From the NCBI RefSeq assembly GCF_900100495.1, contig NZ_FNCT01000001.1:609159-673158 (forward strand): a stretch of DNA of 64,000 bases, read 5' to 3'. The notes below the pieces were generated by a model. It was not told the DNA's origin. It made no database searches and worked only from the letters and a program-made list of their open reading frames with translations. Made by a program: the position numbers and the translations under genes. The DNA is from Pseudomonas benzenivorans. Its GTDB lineage: Bacteria; Pseudomonadota; Gammaproteobacteria; Pseudomonadales; Pseudomonadaceae. Shown piece by piece: positions 56,601 to 64,000 of this stretch; positions within the stretch are counted from its first letter, which is position 1, and the number at the start of each line of letters is the position of its first letter.

Positions 56601-57360
56601 AGCCCCAGGCAATGATGTAGTTGGAGTTGTACCAGTCGGCCGATTCCGGCACGTCGGTCTGCTCGCCCCAGACCTGCGGCGAGGACGGCGGCAGGTCGCA
56701 GTACCAGTCGTAGAAGCTCAGGCACACGCCGCCGATCAGCGACAGGTAGCGACTGCCCGCGGCGTAGCTGACCATCGACATGGCCGGGATCGGCGAGAAG
56801 CCGACCACGCGGTCCGGGCCATGCTTCTTGACCGTGTAGACGTTGGCCGCGGCGATGATCTCGTTGACCTCGTCCCAGCTCGAGCGGATGAAGCCGCCCA
56901 TGCCGCGCTTGCTCTTGTAGCTGGTCGCCTTGACCGGGTCCTCGACGATGCTGGCCCAGGCCTCGACCGGGCTCTTGCTGGCCCGTGCCTCGCGCCACAG
57001 CTTGAGCAGCGGCTTGCGCACCTTGGGGTATTTGAGGCGGTTGGCGCTGTAGATGTACCAGCTGTAGCTGGCACCGCGCGGGCAGCCGCGCGGCTCGTGG
57101 TTGGGCAGGTCGTTGCGGGTCCGCGGGTAGTCGGTCTGCTGGGTTTCCCAGGTGATCAGACCGTTCTTCACGTAGATCTTCCAGGAGCACGAGCCGGTGC
57201 AGTTCACCCCGTGGGTGGAGCGCACGATCTTGTCGTACTGCCAGCGCGAACGGTAGACGTTCTCCCAATCGCGGGACTCAATACGGGTTTCGCCATGACC
57301 ATCGGCGAACTCCCCCTGCTTGCGATTGAAGAAACGCAATTGGTCGAGTATGTGACTCAT
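53605..57360 (-). CDS. narG: nitrate reductase alpha subunit NarG
   Basis: A 1251-residue molybdo-bis-MGD enzyme that reduces nitrate to nitrite in the cytoplasm. The N-terminus has the FS0 cluster ligands His50, Cys54 and Cys58 (HGVNCTGSC), with a fourth Cys in HEPRGCPRGA near 93. The segment around WGEQTDVPESADWYN holds the molybdenum Asp region. Length is normal. The ATG at 57360 (MSHILDQL) follows GAGAGGAAAG; the frame opens 16 codons earlier. It belongs to narK1K2GHJI. Confidence 0.98.
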   Translation of the reverse strand: MSHILDQLRFFNRKQGEFADGHGETRIESRDWENVYRSRWQYDKIVRSTHGVNCTGSCSWKIYVKNGLITWETQQTDYPRTRNDLPNHEPRGCPRGASYSWYIYSANRLKYPKVRKPLLKLWREARASKSPVEAWASIVEDPVKATSYKSKRGMGGFIRSSWDEVNEIIAAANVYTVKKHGPDRVVGFSPIPAMSMVSYAAGSRYLSLIGGVCLSFYDWYCDLPPSSPQVWGEQTDVPESADWYNSNYIIAWGSNVPQTRTPDAHFFTEVRYKGTKTVSITPDYSEVAKLTDLWLNPKQGTDAALAQAFAHVIFKEFHLQKPSAYFTDYAKRYTDLPVLVLLKDQAGRLQADRFLRASDLTDNLGQENNPEWKTIALDASSGELVSPLGSIGYRWGEKGKWNIEAREGKDGREVDLKLSLIDGGETAEVGFPYFGGQVHEHFAHVDGEEVQLRRVPVRSITLADGSSAKVASVFDLMAANLGIDRGLGGANVASSYDDASVPGTPAWQEQITGVSREKAIQIAREFAENADKTHGRSMIIVGAAMNHWYHMDMNYRGLINMLMLCGCVGQTGGGWAHYVGQEKLRPQCGWLPLAFGLDWSRPPRQMNGTSFFYNHSSQWRHEKMSMHEVLSPLADKSQFPEHALDYNIRAERAGWLPSAPQLNRNPLQITRDAAAAGMPAKDYVVKALQDGSLRFSCEQPDSPENFPRNMFIWRSNLLGSSGKGHEYMLKYLLGTKNGVMNEDLGKCGSFKPQDAEWVDEGAIGKLDLVTTLDFRMSSTCMYSDIVLPTATFYEKDDMNTSDMHPFIHPLSAAIDPAWEARSDWEIYKGIAKRFSEMSVGHLGVEQDLVTVPLMHDSPGELAQPFGGKDWKTAGEALVPGKNAPNITVVERDYPNTYKKFTSLGPLLNSLGNGGKGIDWNTDKEVKFLGELNYTVREAGVSQGRPKIESAIDAAEVILSLAPETNGHVAVKAWAALSEFTGRDHSHLALPKEHEAIRFRDIQAQPRKIISSPTWSGLEDEHVSYNAGYTNVHEYIPWRTITGRQQFYQDHPWMQAFGEQLMSYRPPINTRTTGYVKGKMSNGNPEICLNWITPHQKWGIHSTYTDNLIMLTLSRGGPIVWISEVDAKKVGIEDNDWIECFNANGALTARAVVSQRVMEGMVMMYHAQERIVNVPGAESTKTRGGHHNSVTRVVLKPTHMIGGYAQQAYGFNYYGTVGCNRDEFVVVRKMAKVDWLDGPNGDDLPQPLPQDI

Positions 57361-57452
57361 CTTCTTTCCTCTCAGGCTTGCTGCAGGATCTATGTCCCGC
57401 ACACGCAATGATTCGATTCGTTGCTGTTAACGTGAGTCGCGTAGCGACGCCG

Positions 57453-58868
57453 TCAACAGGGCGCTTCCGCGCCTTTGCGCGAGTACCACCACCAAGTGAC
57501 CAGGATGCAGCTGAGGTAGTAGCCGACGAACACGTACAGGGCCATTTGCGGGCCGCCGGTGAGCGCCATGGAGGTGCCGAAGGATTTCGGAATGAAGAAC
57601 GCCCCGTAGGCTCCCATTGCCGAACTGAAACCGAGCACCGCCGCCGCTTCCTTGCCGGCGTTCTTCAGCGCCTGTTCCTTGACCGCCGCCGACTGCCCAC
57701 TGCTCATGCGCTCGTGTTGGGTGCGGAAGATCACCGGGATCATGCGGAAGGTGGAGCCGTTGCCGATGCCGGTGGTGACGAACAGCAGCATGAACATGGC
57801 CAGGAAGCCGTAGAAGTTGCCCTCGGTGCCGGCCTGCGGAATGAAGGCCAGCACACCGAACACCGCGGCGATCATCAGCACGAAATTCCACAGGGTGACC
57901 CGCGCGCCGCCCATCTTGTCCGCCAGCCAGCCGCCCAGCGGGCGCGCCAGGGCGCCGACCAGCGGGCCGAGGAAGGCGAACTTGAGCGGATCGACGCCGG
58001 GGAACTGGGTCTTGATCAGCATCGGGAAGCCGGCGGCGAAGCCGATGAAGGAACCGAAGGTGGCCAGGTACAGCCAGCACATCAGCCAGTTGTGCTTGCG
58101 CTTGAAGATCACTGCCTGTTCGGCGAACGACGCCTTGGCGCTGGACAGGTCGTTCATCCCGAACCAGGCCGCCACGGTCACCACCGCAATGAACGGCACC
58201 CAGATGAAGCCGGCGTTCTGCAGCCACAGCTGGCTGCCATCGGCCAGCTCCTGGGCCTGCCCACCGACCGCGCCAAACAGGCCCATGCCGATCACCAAAG
58301 GCACGCCGAACTGCATCACCGATACGCCGAGGTTGCCGAGACCGGCATTCAGACCGAGCGCCGTACCCTGCTGCGCCTTGGGATAGAAGAAGCTGATGTT
58401 GGACATGCTCGAGGCGAAGTTGCCGCCACCGAAGCCGCACAGCAAGGCGATGATCACGAACACGCTGTAGGGGGTGTTCACCTCCTGCACCGCGAAGCCC
58501 ATCCACAACGCCGGAATGAGCAAGGACGCGGTACTCAGCGCGGTCCACTTGCGCCCGCCGAAGATCGGCACCATGAACGAGTAGAAAATGCGCAGGGTGG
58601 CGCCAGACAGCCCCGGCAGCGCCGCCAGCCAGAACAGCTGGTCGGTGCTGAAGGTGAAGCCAATGCTGTTCAGGCGCACGATCACCGCGCTCCACACCAT
58701 CCACACGGCGAAGGCCAGGAACAGGGCTGGAATCGAGATCCACAGGTTGCGCGAAGCAATCGACTTGCCGATGCTGCCCCAGAAATGCAGGTCTTCCGGA
58801 CGCCAGTCATCGATCACCGGTCCCGCCTTGGGCTTGCCCCCCAAGGCCGGGTTCTTGATTGCGGACAT
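57453..58868 (-). CDS. narK2: nitrate/nitrite transporter NarK2 (type II)
   Basis: A 471-residue major-facilitator protein with 12 helices. Nitrate signatures GFGGGNFASSMSNISFFYPK (near 145) and the second, GNGSTFRMIPV (near 355), are both present with their glycine-rich helices. Type II NarK proteins are thought to exchange nitrate for nitrite. AAGGAG is 7 bases before the ATG at 58868; an in-frame ATG at 58874 overlaps the narK1 stop. It follows narK1 and precedes narG by 92 bp. Confidence 0.94.
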   Translation of the reverse strand: MSAIKNPALGGKPKAGPVIDDWRPEDLHFWGSIGKSIASRNLWISIPALFLAFAVWMVWSAVIVRLNSIGFTFSTDQLFWLAALPGLSGATLRIFYSFMVPIFGGRKWTALSTASLLIPALWMGFAVQEVNTPYSVFVIIALLCGFGGGNFASSMSNISFFYPKAQQGTALGLNAGLGNLGVSVMQFGVPLVIGMGLFGAVGGQAQELADGSQLWLQNAGFIWVPFIAVVTVAAWFGMNDLSSAKASFAEQAVIFKRKHNWLMCWLYLATFGSFIGFAAGFPMLIKTQFPGVDPLKFAFLGPLVGALARPLGGWLADKMGGARVTLWNFVLMIAAVFGVLAFIPQAGTEGNFYGFLAMFMLLFVTTGIGNGSTFRMIPVIFRTQHERMSSGQSAAVKEQALKNAGKEAAAVLGFSSAMGAYGAFFIPKSFGTSMALTGGPQMALYVFVGYYLSCILVTWWWYSRKGAEAPC

Positions 58869-58870
58869 GC

Positions 58871-60151
58871 TCATTCTCCTTCAAGCGGCAGGAAAGCGGG
58901 AGCCGGAGACCTTTCGGAGGCCTGGCCCATAACGGGAGTCGTGCGAACTTCGCTGAAGTACATCCAGATCAGGGAGACCCAGACCACGCCGTACATCAGC
59001 ATGAAACTCGAGGAGCGCACGCCGGTCAGGTCGACCAGGGCGCCGAACATGATCGGCAGGACGAAGCCGCCGAGACCGCCAGCCAGGCCGACGATGCCGG
59101 AGATGGCGCCCATGTTGTGCGGGTAGTCGTCGGAGATGTACTTGAACACCGAGGCCTTGCCGAAGGCGAAGGCGATGCCGACGATGAACAACAGCACGGT
59201 GAAGCCCCAGGCATTGAGGCCGATGCTGTAGCTCTGCGGGCCGTTGATGGTCTGGATGGTCAACTCGGTCTGCGGGTAGGACAGCAGGAACAGGCACACC
59301 CAGCTCACCCACATCACCCACCAGGTCACGCTCTGCGCCCCCCACTTGTCCGACATCCAGCCGCCCATGGCGCGCAGCACGCCGCCCGGCAGGGAGAAGC
59401 AGGCGGCCAGCAAGGCGGCGCTCTGCAGGTTGAAGCCGTACTCCTCGACGTAGTACTTGGTCATCCACAGGGCCAGCGCCACGTAGCCACCGAAGACGAT
59501 CGAGTAGTACTGGCAGTAGCGCATCACCTTGGGGTCTTTCAGGCTGCGCAGCTGAGCGGCCAGCGACACGTTGCTGCGGACCCGGTGCGACTTGTCCTCG
59601 AAGGTGAAGAACCAGAACAGCAAGGCGGTGATGAACATGATCGCCGAGTAGACCTTGGGCACCATCTGCCAGCTGGCCGCGGCGATGATCGCCGGGGCGA
59701 CGAACTTGGTCAGCGCGGAGCCGGCGTTACCGGCGCCGAAGATGCCCATGGCAAAGCCCTGGTTCTGCTTTTCGAACCATTTGGCGACATAGGCGATACC
59801 CACCGAGAAGGAGCCGCCGGCCAGGCCGACGAACAGGCCCAACAGCAGGAAGTGCCAGTACTCGGTGGCCTGGCTGATCAGGTAGATCGGCAGCACACAG
59901 ACCAGCATCAGCAGGAAGAACACGATGCGCCCGCCGAACCGGTCGGTGAGCATCCCCAGCGGCAGGCGCACCAGCGAACCGGTGAGCACCGGCGTGGCCG
60001 CCAGCAGGCCGAACTGGGTGTCGTTGAGGTGCAGCAATTCCTTGATCGGCACGCCGAGTACGGCGAACATCATCCAGACCATGAAACACATGGTGAACGC
60101 CAGGGTACTCATCCCTAGCACCAACCCTCTTTGTGCTCTTAGACTTGCCAT
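58871..60151 (-). CDS. narK1: nitrate transporter NarK1 (type I)
   Basis: A 426-residue, 12-helix transporter of the NarK type I group, thought to bring nitrate in with protons. GRLPLGMLTDRFGGR-like text (RLPLGMLTDRFGGR near 62) and both glycine-rich helices, AGNAGSA and SGIVGLAGGLGG, are present. The true start is ATG 60151 (MASLRAQRG); the frame opens at 60211. It is first in the operon after a perfect Anr/Dnr dyad and a NarL-type site. Confidence 0.94.
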   Translation of the reverse strand: MASLRAQRGLVLGMSTLAFTMCFMVWMMFAVLGVPIKELLHLNDTQFGLLAATPVLTGSLVRLPLGMLTDRFGGRIVFFLLMLVCVLPIYLISQATEYWHFLLLGLFVGLAGGSFSVGIAYVAKWFEKQNQGFAMGIFGAGNAGSALTKFVAPAIIAAASWQMVPKVYSAIMFITALLFWFFTFEDKSHRVRSNVSLAAQLRSLKDPKVMRYCQYYSIVFGGYVALALWMTKYYVEEYGFNLQSAALLAACFSLPGGVLRAMGGWMSDKWGAQSVTWWVMWVSWVCLFLLSYPQTELTIQTINGPQSYSIGLNAWGFTVLLFIVGIAFAFGKASVFKYISDDYPHNMGAISGIVGLAGGLGGFVLPIMFGALVDLTGVRSSSFMLMYGVVWVSLIWMYFSEVRTTPVMGQASERSPAPAFLPLEGE

Positions 60152-60211
60152 AGCGGACCTCTCGATCACCGAACCATGGCGGCACACTAGAGAGCCGACT
60201 GCCCCGCGCAC

Positions 60212-60225
60212 TTGACCTGTGTCAA
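60212..60225. promoter_or_regulatory. Anr/Dnr site of the narK1 promoter
   Basis: TTGACCTGTGTCAA is a perfect TTGAC-N4-GTCAA dyad, centred 67 bp before the narK1 ATG. Confidence 0.8.
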
Positions 60226-60262
60226 TTAACGGCGGCCCGCTTCGGCCTACCCTGCGCCCCGC

Positions 60263-60278
60263 TACCCCTTAAGTGGTA
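60263..60278. promoter_or_regulatory. NarL heptamer pair between narK1 and narX
   Basis: TACCCCT-TA-AGTGGTA is a 7-2-7 inverted pair: the left heptamer fits TACYYMT exactly and the right has one mismatch. It lies about midway between the divergent narK1 and narX starts. Confidence 0.65.
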
Positions 60279-60386
60279 GTACTTTTTCAGGCAATAAAAA
60301 CCTTACAAATCAGTTAGTTGCAAAATGACGCGGTATTTTTCCAACGAGCCGCAAGCAGTCCGAGTTCTTTAGAGGTAGTCAGTCGA

Positions 60387-62189
60387 ATGTTCAGATGGAT
60401 GCGCAGCTCATTGCCGGTCAGGGCCGGTTTGGCGGTAACCCTGATCGCCGTACTGGCCCTGGGTAGTTCCCTGAGCGCCGGGCTGATCGCCTGGTTCAGC
60501 GAGGACGATGCGGCGGCAATCAATACCGCCGGCTCGCTGCGCATGGCCACCTACCGCCTGAACTGGCAACTGGAGGCCGGCGCATCGCCGGAAAGCATCG
60601 CCCGGCTGCGCGACGACCTGCAGCAGCGCCTGGACACCGGCAACCTGCAGCAGCGCATCAGCAGCCAGCCGGACGATCCGCTACACCGTTCCTACCGCGA
60701 TATCCAGTCGCTCTGGCAGGAACAATTGCGCCCGGCGCTGGAGCGCGGCGACAAGCTCGCCTTCCAGCAACACACCGAGAAGTTCGTCGAGCAGCTGGAG
60801 CACTTCGTCCTGCTCCTGCAGAAGCAGAGCGAGCGCCGTCAGGGCTGGCAGCAAAGCATCCAGGGCGCCGCCCTGCTGATCACCGTGATCATCCTGCTGG
60901 TCGGCATGTACGAGCTGCAGCTCAACGTGATCACCCCGCTGCAGGAACTGGTCGGCGTCGCCGAACGCTTCCGCGCCGGGGATCGTGGGGCGCGGGTCGA
61001 GTTCCGCTCCGAAGACGAACTGGGGCAGATGGCCCTGAGCTTCAACGCCATGGCCGAGGCCATCGAGGAGTCCCATCGCACCCTGGAAAGCCGGGTCAAG
61101 CAGAAGACCCAGACCCTGGCGCAGACCAATGCCGCACTGGAACTGCTCTACCAGAGCAGCTCCAGCCTGGCCACCGACCAGGCCAATGCCGAGCGCCTGG
61201 ACGAGCTGATCAACCGCTTCCAGCAGCGCCTGCCCGGCCTGCGCCTGACCCTGTGCCTGAAAGGCAGCCTGCACGAACCCGCCGAACAGCTGCTGGCCCT
61301 GCATGGCAGCGCCAGCCGGGAGGTCTGCGCGCCCAGCGACTGCGCCACCTGCGAACGGCAGAACAACCCGCGCCAGGCCACGTTCAGCATCAGCAACCAG
61401 GGCAACGACCTGGGCGAACTGAAAGCCTACTTCTGCGACGGCCACCGTGCGGAAAACTGGGAAACCGAGCTGATCCAGGCCCTGGCCAACCTGATCGGTA
61501 CCGCCCTGTCGCTCAAGCGCCAACGCGAACAGGATCACCGCCTGCTGCTGCTGGACGAGCGCACCATCATCGCCCGCGAGCTGCACGACTCGCTGGCCCA
61601 GGCGCTGTCCTACATGAAACTGCAAGTCAGCCGGCTGCAGACGCTGATCCGTCGCGGCGAAAGCGCGGAAACCCTGGAGACGGTCAGCAGCGAGATCCGC
61701 GACGGATTGAACAACGCCTATCGGCAGCTGCGCGAGCTGCTGACCACCTTCCGCCTGCAGATCCAGGACGGTGGTCTCGACCAGGAACTCAGGGACACGG
61801 CCCAGGAGTTCTCCAAGCGCGGCGACCTGGACGTGCAGCTGCAAGTCGATCGCCTGGCGTTCCAGCTCTCGGCCAGCGAGCAGATCCACCTGCTGCAGAT
61901 CACCCGCGAGGCGCTGTCCAACTGCGCCCGGCATGCGGCCGCCGAGCATGCCTGGCTGCAGCTGCGGCAGATCGGCGAGCAGGTCGAGCTGTCGATCGAG
62001 GACGACGGTTGCGGCTTCTCCCAGGGCTTCGACCCGCGCCAGCACCACGGCCTGACCATCATGCAGGAGCGCGCGCGCAGCCTGCATGGCCAGTTGCACA
62101 TCGAAACCCGCGCCCCCCGGGGCACCCGTGTCCACCTGCAGTTCCGCCCCGAGTTCCTCGGGTGCCAAGAAGAAGGTAGCGTCGTATGA
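60387..62189 (+). CDS. narX: nitrate sensor histidine kinase NarX
   Basis: A 600-residue inner-membrane sensor. Order: first membrane helix (about 10-37), periplasmic sensor with a P-box-like GSLRMATYRLNWQ near 50, second helix (about 165-185), HAMP, a cysteine-bearing central region (CAPSDCATC near 315), and the HisKA_3 kinase with His400 in RELHDSLAQ and DDGCGF in the ATPase domain. It phosphorylates NarL when nitrate is present. GAGGT precedes the ATG at 60387. Its end overlaps narL by 4 bases. Confidence 0.95.
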   Translation: MFRWMRSSLPVRAGLAVTLIAVLALGSSLSAGLIAWFSEDDAAAINTAGSLRMATYRLNWQLEAGASPESIARLRDDLQQRLDTGNLQQRISSQPDDPLHRSYRDIQSLWQEQLRPALERGDKLAFQQHTEKFVEQLEHFVLLLQKQSERRQGWQQSIQGAALLITVIILLVGMYELQLNVITPLQELVGVAERFRAGDRGARVEFRSEDELGQMALSFNAMAEAIEESHRTLESRVKQKTQTLAQTNAALELLYQSSSSLATDQANAERLDELINRFQQRLPGLRLTLCLKGSLHEPAEQLLALHGSASREVCAPSDCATCERQNNPRQATFSISNQGNDLGELKAYFCDGHRAENWETELIQALANLIGTALSLKRQREQDHRLLLLDERTIIARELHDSLAQALSYMKLQVSRLQTLIRRGESAETLETVSSEIRDGLNNAYRQLRELLTTFRLQIQDGGLDQELRDTAQEFSKRGDLDVQLQVDRLAFQLSASEQIHLLQITREALSNCARHAAAEHAWLQLRQIGEQVELSIEDDGCGFSQGFDPRQHHGLTIMQERARSLHGQLHIETRAPRGTRVHLQFRPEFLGCQEEGSVV

Positions 62190-62824
62190 ACCAGCCCATC
62201 CGCCACAGCATTCTGCTCGTCGATGACCACCCGATGATGCGCCGCGGCATGCGCCAGTTGCTCGAACTCGAGGAGGACTTCGAGATCGTCGGCGAGGCCG
62301 GGCATGGCCAAGAGGCCCTCGAGCTGGTCGGCCGCCTGCACCCCGAACTCATCCTGCTGGACAACAACATGCCGCAGATGAACGGCCTGCAGACCCTGCG
62401 CCGCCTGCGCGAGCTGCACTACGGTGGCAAGGTGCTGATTTTCACCGTATCCGATTCCGAGGACGATATCCGCGACGCCATGCGCCTGGATGCCGACGGC
62501 TACCTGCTCAAGGACATGGAGCCGGAATTATTGATCCAGGCGATCCGCGACGCCCTGCACGGCGCCCTGGTGGTCAGCCCTACCCTGACCCGGGTCCTGG
62601 CCCAGGCGCTGCGCTCGCCGCCCACCAGCTCGCAGATCGACCTGACCGACCGCGAACGCCAGGTGCTGAAGACCATCGCCGCCGGGCACAGCAACAAGGT
62701 CATCGGCCACAAGCTCGGCATCACCGAAGGCACGGTCAAGGTCCATGTGAAGAACCTGCTGCACAAGCTCGGCCTGCGCTCGCGGGTCGAGGCCGCAGTC
62801 TGGGCCATGGAACACCTACGTTAG
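62186..62824 (+). CDS. narL: nitrate response regulator NarL
   Basis: A 212-residue two-domain response regulator. The receiver domain (1-125) has the acidic pair in LLVDDHP and phospho-acceptor Asp59 in LLDNNMP. The C-terminal LuxR-type helix-turn-helix (LTDRERQVL to VKVHVKNLL) binds TACYYMT heptamers such as those at 60263-60278. Its ATG overlaps the narX stop, giving strictly coupled synthesis. Confidence 0.95.
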   Translation: MNQPIRHSILLVDDHPMMRRGMRQLLELEEDFEIVGEAGHGQEALELVGRLHPELILLDNNMPQMNGLQTLRRLRELHYGGKVLIFTVSDSEDDIRDAMRLDADGYLLKDMEPELLIQAIRDALHGALVVSPTLTRVLAQALRSPPTSSQIDLTDRERQVLKTIAAGHSNKVIGHKLGITEGTVKVHVKNLLHKLGLRSRVEAAVWAMEHLR

Positions 62825-62847
62825 GGCCGTCGGGGCGCACGCCACTC

Positions 62848-62965
62848 CGTAGGTTGGGTTGAGGAGCGCAGCGACGAAGCCCAACGGCGATGCTCAGGAC
62901 AGCACCGTTGCCGTTGTGTACCTTGCGGGCCTCGGTGGGCTTCGCCGAGCTCAGCCCAACCTACG
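62848..62965. repeat. inverted CGTAGGTTGGGTTGAG repeat after narL
   Basis: 16-bp arms (62848-62863 and 62950-62965) pair with one mismatch. The 118-bp unit fills most of the narL to carbonic-anhydrase gap and may end narXL transcripts. Confidence 0.75.
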
Positions 62966-62986
62966 TTCAACCGCGTCAGGTCTCAC

Positions 62987-63613
62987 TCAATGCTCGTAGA
63001 GAAAGGTGTCGTCGAGCTGCTGGGCGCCACTGACGGTGACCTGCAGGTCCTTCACCAAGCCGTCCGCCAGCCCGTAGATCCAGCCATGCACCGCCAGCGC
63101 CTGGCCGCGCTTCCAGGCCTTCTGCACGATGGTGGTGTGGCAGACGTTGCGGACCTGGCGCTGCACGTTCAGCTCGCACAGCAGGTTGACCTGCGCCTCC
63201 GCCGCCAGGCCCTGGAAACGCTCCAGGTTCTGGTGGTACAGCGCCTTCAGCGCCCGCAGCCAGTTGTCGATCAGGCCCAGTTCCTCGTGGCCCAGCGCCG
63301 CGCGCACCCCACCACAGCCGTAGTGACCGCAGACGATCACCTGCTTGACCTGCAGCACATCCACCGCGTACTGCAGCACCGAGAGGAAATTCATGTCGGT
63401 GGCCACCACCATGTTGGCCACGTTGCGGTGCACGAACAACTCGCCGGGCAGCAGGCCGACCACCTCGTTGGCCGGCACCCGGCTGTCCGAGCAGCCGATC
63501 CAGAGAAACTCCGGGCGCTGCTGGCGCGCCAGGCGCGCGAAGAACTCCGGATCGCGCGCCCGCAGCGACTCGGCCCAGAAGCGGTTATTGGCCAACAGCT
63601 GTTCAACGTCCAT
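62987..63613 (-). CDS. beta-class carbonic anhydrase
   Basis: A 208-residue zinc enzyme interconverting CO2 and bicarbonate. Zinc ligands Cys41, His97 and Cys100 and the Asp43-Arg45 dyad (CSDSR and HYGCGG) are present, as in the plant-type/Can group. The frame runs open to 63826, but GGGAGG lies 4 bases before the ATG at 63613. It is cytoplasmic. It is convergent with narL. A link to denitrification is not evident beyond location. Confidence 0.93.
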   Translation of the reverse strand: MDVEQLLANNRFWAESLRARDPEFFARLARQQRPEFLWIGCSDSRVPANEVVGLLPGELFVHRNVANMVVATDMNFLSVLQYAVDVLQVKQVIVCGHYGCGGVRAALGHEELGLIDNWLRALKALYHQNLERFQGLAAEAQVNLLCELNVQRQVRNVCHTTIVQKAWKRGQALAVHGWIYGLADGLVKDLQVTVSGAQQLDDTFLYEH

Positions 63614-63776
63614 CCAACCTCCCGATAGCCTCGCCGACGACGAGGGCGCGCCAGAGCATAGCCATGGAGGGCGGGCGGCAGAATTGTCGCCGGTCAATAT
63701 CGCCGCGCCATTTGGCGGTGCGGACGCTCGCTGGGGGCTGGCTGTTGCAACTTGCAGCGCAACGGCCTGGGCAAAC

Positions 63777-63790
63777 TTGATGACGATCAT
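63777..63790. promoter_or_regulatory. candidate Anr/Dnr site before the porin gene
   Basis: TTGATGACGATCAT has one mismatch. Its centre is 66 bp before the porin ATG, and 170 bp before the carbonic-anhydrase ATG. Confidence 0.5.
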
Positions 63791-63849
63791 GTGGCAGAAA
63801 ATGCCGGCCAGTATCGTCTGGCGCATCTCATCACCGCGGAAGAGCCTGC

Positions 63850-64000
63850 ATGACCCATCCGACTCGCCATCCCCTCGCCATCGCCCTGCTGTGCCTTAGC
63901 GCCCCGTTTGCCGCCGCCGAGGACTTCAGCAACCTGTTCAGCCAGGGCAAGCCGATCCTCGATGCGCGCTACCGCTACGAGCACGTCGACCAGGACAACG
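63850..64000 (+). CDS. outer-membrane porin, alginate-export-like, 5' part only
   Basis: The first 50 codons are visible before the window ends. A signal peptide of about 23 residues ends near FAAAE. The next segment, FSQGKPILDARYRYEHVDQDN, has the first-strand pattern of AlgE-like 'alginate export' porins (G-K-X-X-X-D-X-R-Y-R-Y-E). GGAAGAG precedes the ATG. A nearby Anr-like site suggests anaerobic use, perhaps for nitrate or nitrite entry, but that is inference. Confidence 0.7.
   Translation, partial: MTHPTRHPLAIALLCLSAPFAAAEDFSNLFSQGKPILDARYRYEHVDQDN

Overview
The window is GC-rich Pseudomonas-type DNA, most like the P. stutzeri/P. mendocina part of the genus. Three things point there: a Dnr/DnrP pair, the gene order narXL-narK1K2GHJI-ppiC-moaA, and a cytochrome c-551 and nos operon (ending in tatE) of the P. 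stutzeri kind. It is an anaerobic respiration island. Nearly every gene serves nitrate, nitric oxide or nitrous oxide respiration, or the haem, deoxynucleotide, iron and arsenic chemistry of life without oxygen. No rRNA, tRNA, CRISPR array, integrase or full-length insertion sequence was seen.

Layout. 0-1.7 kb: alpha/beta hydrolase, phosphoribosyltransferase and a small unknown gene. 2-5.1 kb: ftrABCD-type iron uptake. 5.3-11.1 kb: a Dnr paralogue, arsenite oxidase aioBA, a block of miniature mobile elements, and an ArsO-like flavoprotein. 11.2-12.4 kb: a 39-aa membrane peptide, dnr and dnrP. 12.5-15.2 kb: an operon of ArsR-rhodanese, DsrE, a shrunken metallo-beta-lactamase-fold gene and an MFS transporter. 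15.4-21.8 kb: norCBD, nirQOP and cytochrome c-551. 22-26.3 kb: LysR regulator, HPP-CBS membrane protein, soluble chemoreceptor and SDR. 26.5-36.2 kb: nnrS and nosRZDFYL-tatE. 36.6-43.4 kb: acyl-CoA dehydrogenase, CopD-like protein, hemN, and nrdD-nrdG with a separate 55-aa glycyl-radical peptide between them. 44.4-48.2 kb: universal stress protein and a GH3 beta-glucosidase. 48.3-62.8 kb: moaA, ppiC, narIJHG, narK2, narK1, narXL. 63-64 kb: beta-carbonic anhydrase and the first 50 codons of a porin.

How it fits together. NarXL senses nitrate. NarK1/K2 move nitrate and nitrite, and NarGHI reduces nitrate to nitrite with MoaA supplying cofactor. NorCB removes NO and NosZ removes N2O. NosRDFYL and a dedicated TatE mature and export NosZ, and NnrS is NO-associated. 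Dnr senses NO. Twelve candidate Anr/Dnr sites (TTGAT/C-N4-A/GTCAA and close variants) lie before the main transcription units. HemN and NrdDG make haem and dNTPs without oxygen. No nitrite reductase gene (nirS or nirK) is in the window although its usual partners nirQOP and a nirM-type cytochrome are.

Most notable: the glycyl-radical segment of the class III ribonucleotide reductase is a separate 55-codon gene; arsenite oxidase sits in the denitrification island without its usual AioXSR regulators nearby; and several miniature elements sit exactly at gene ends, one supplying the aioA stop codon.
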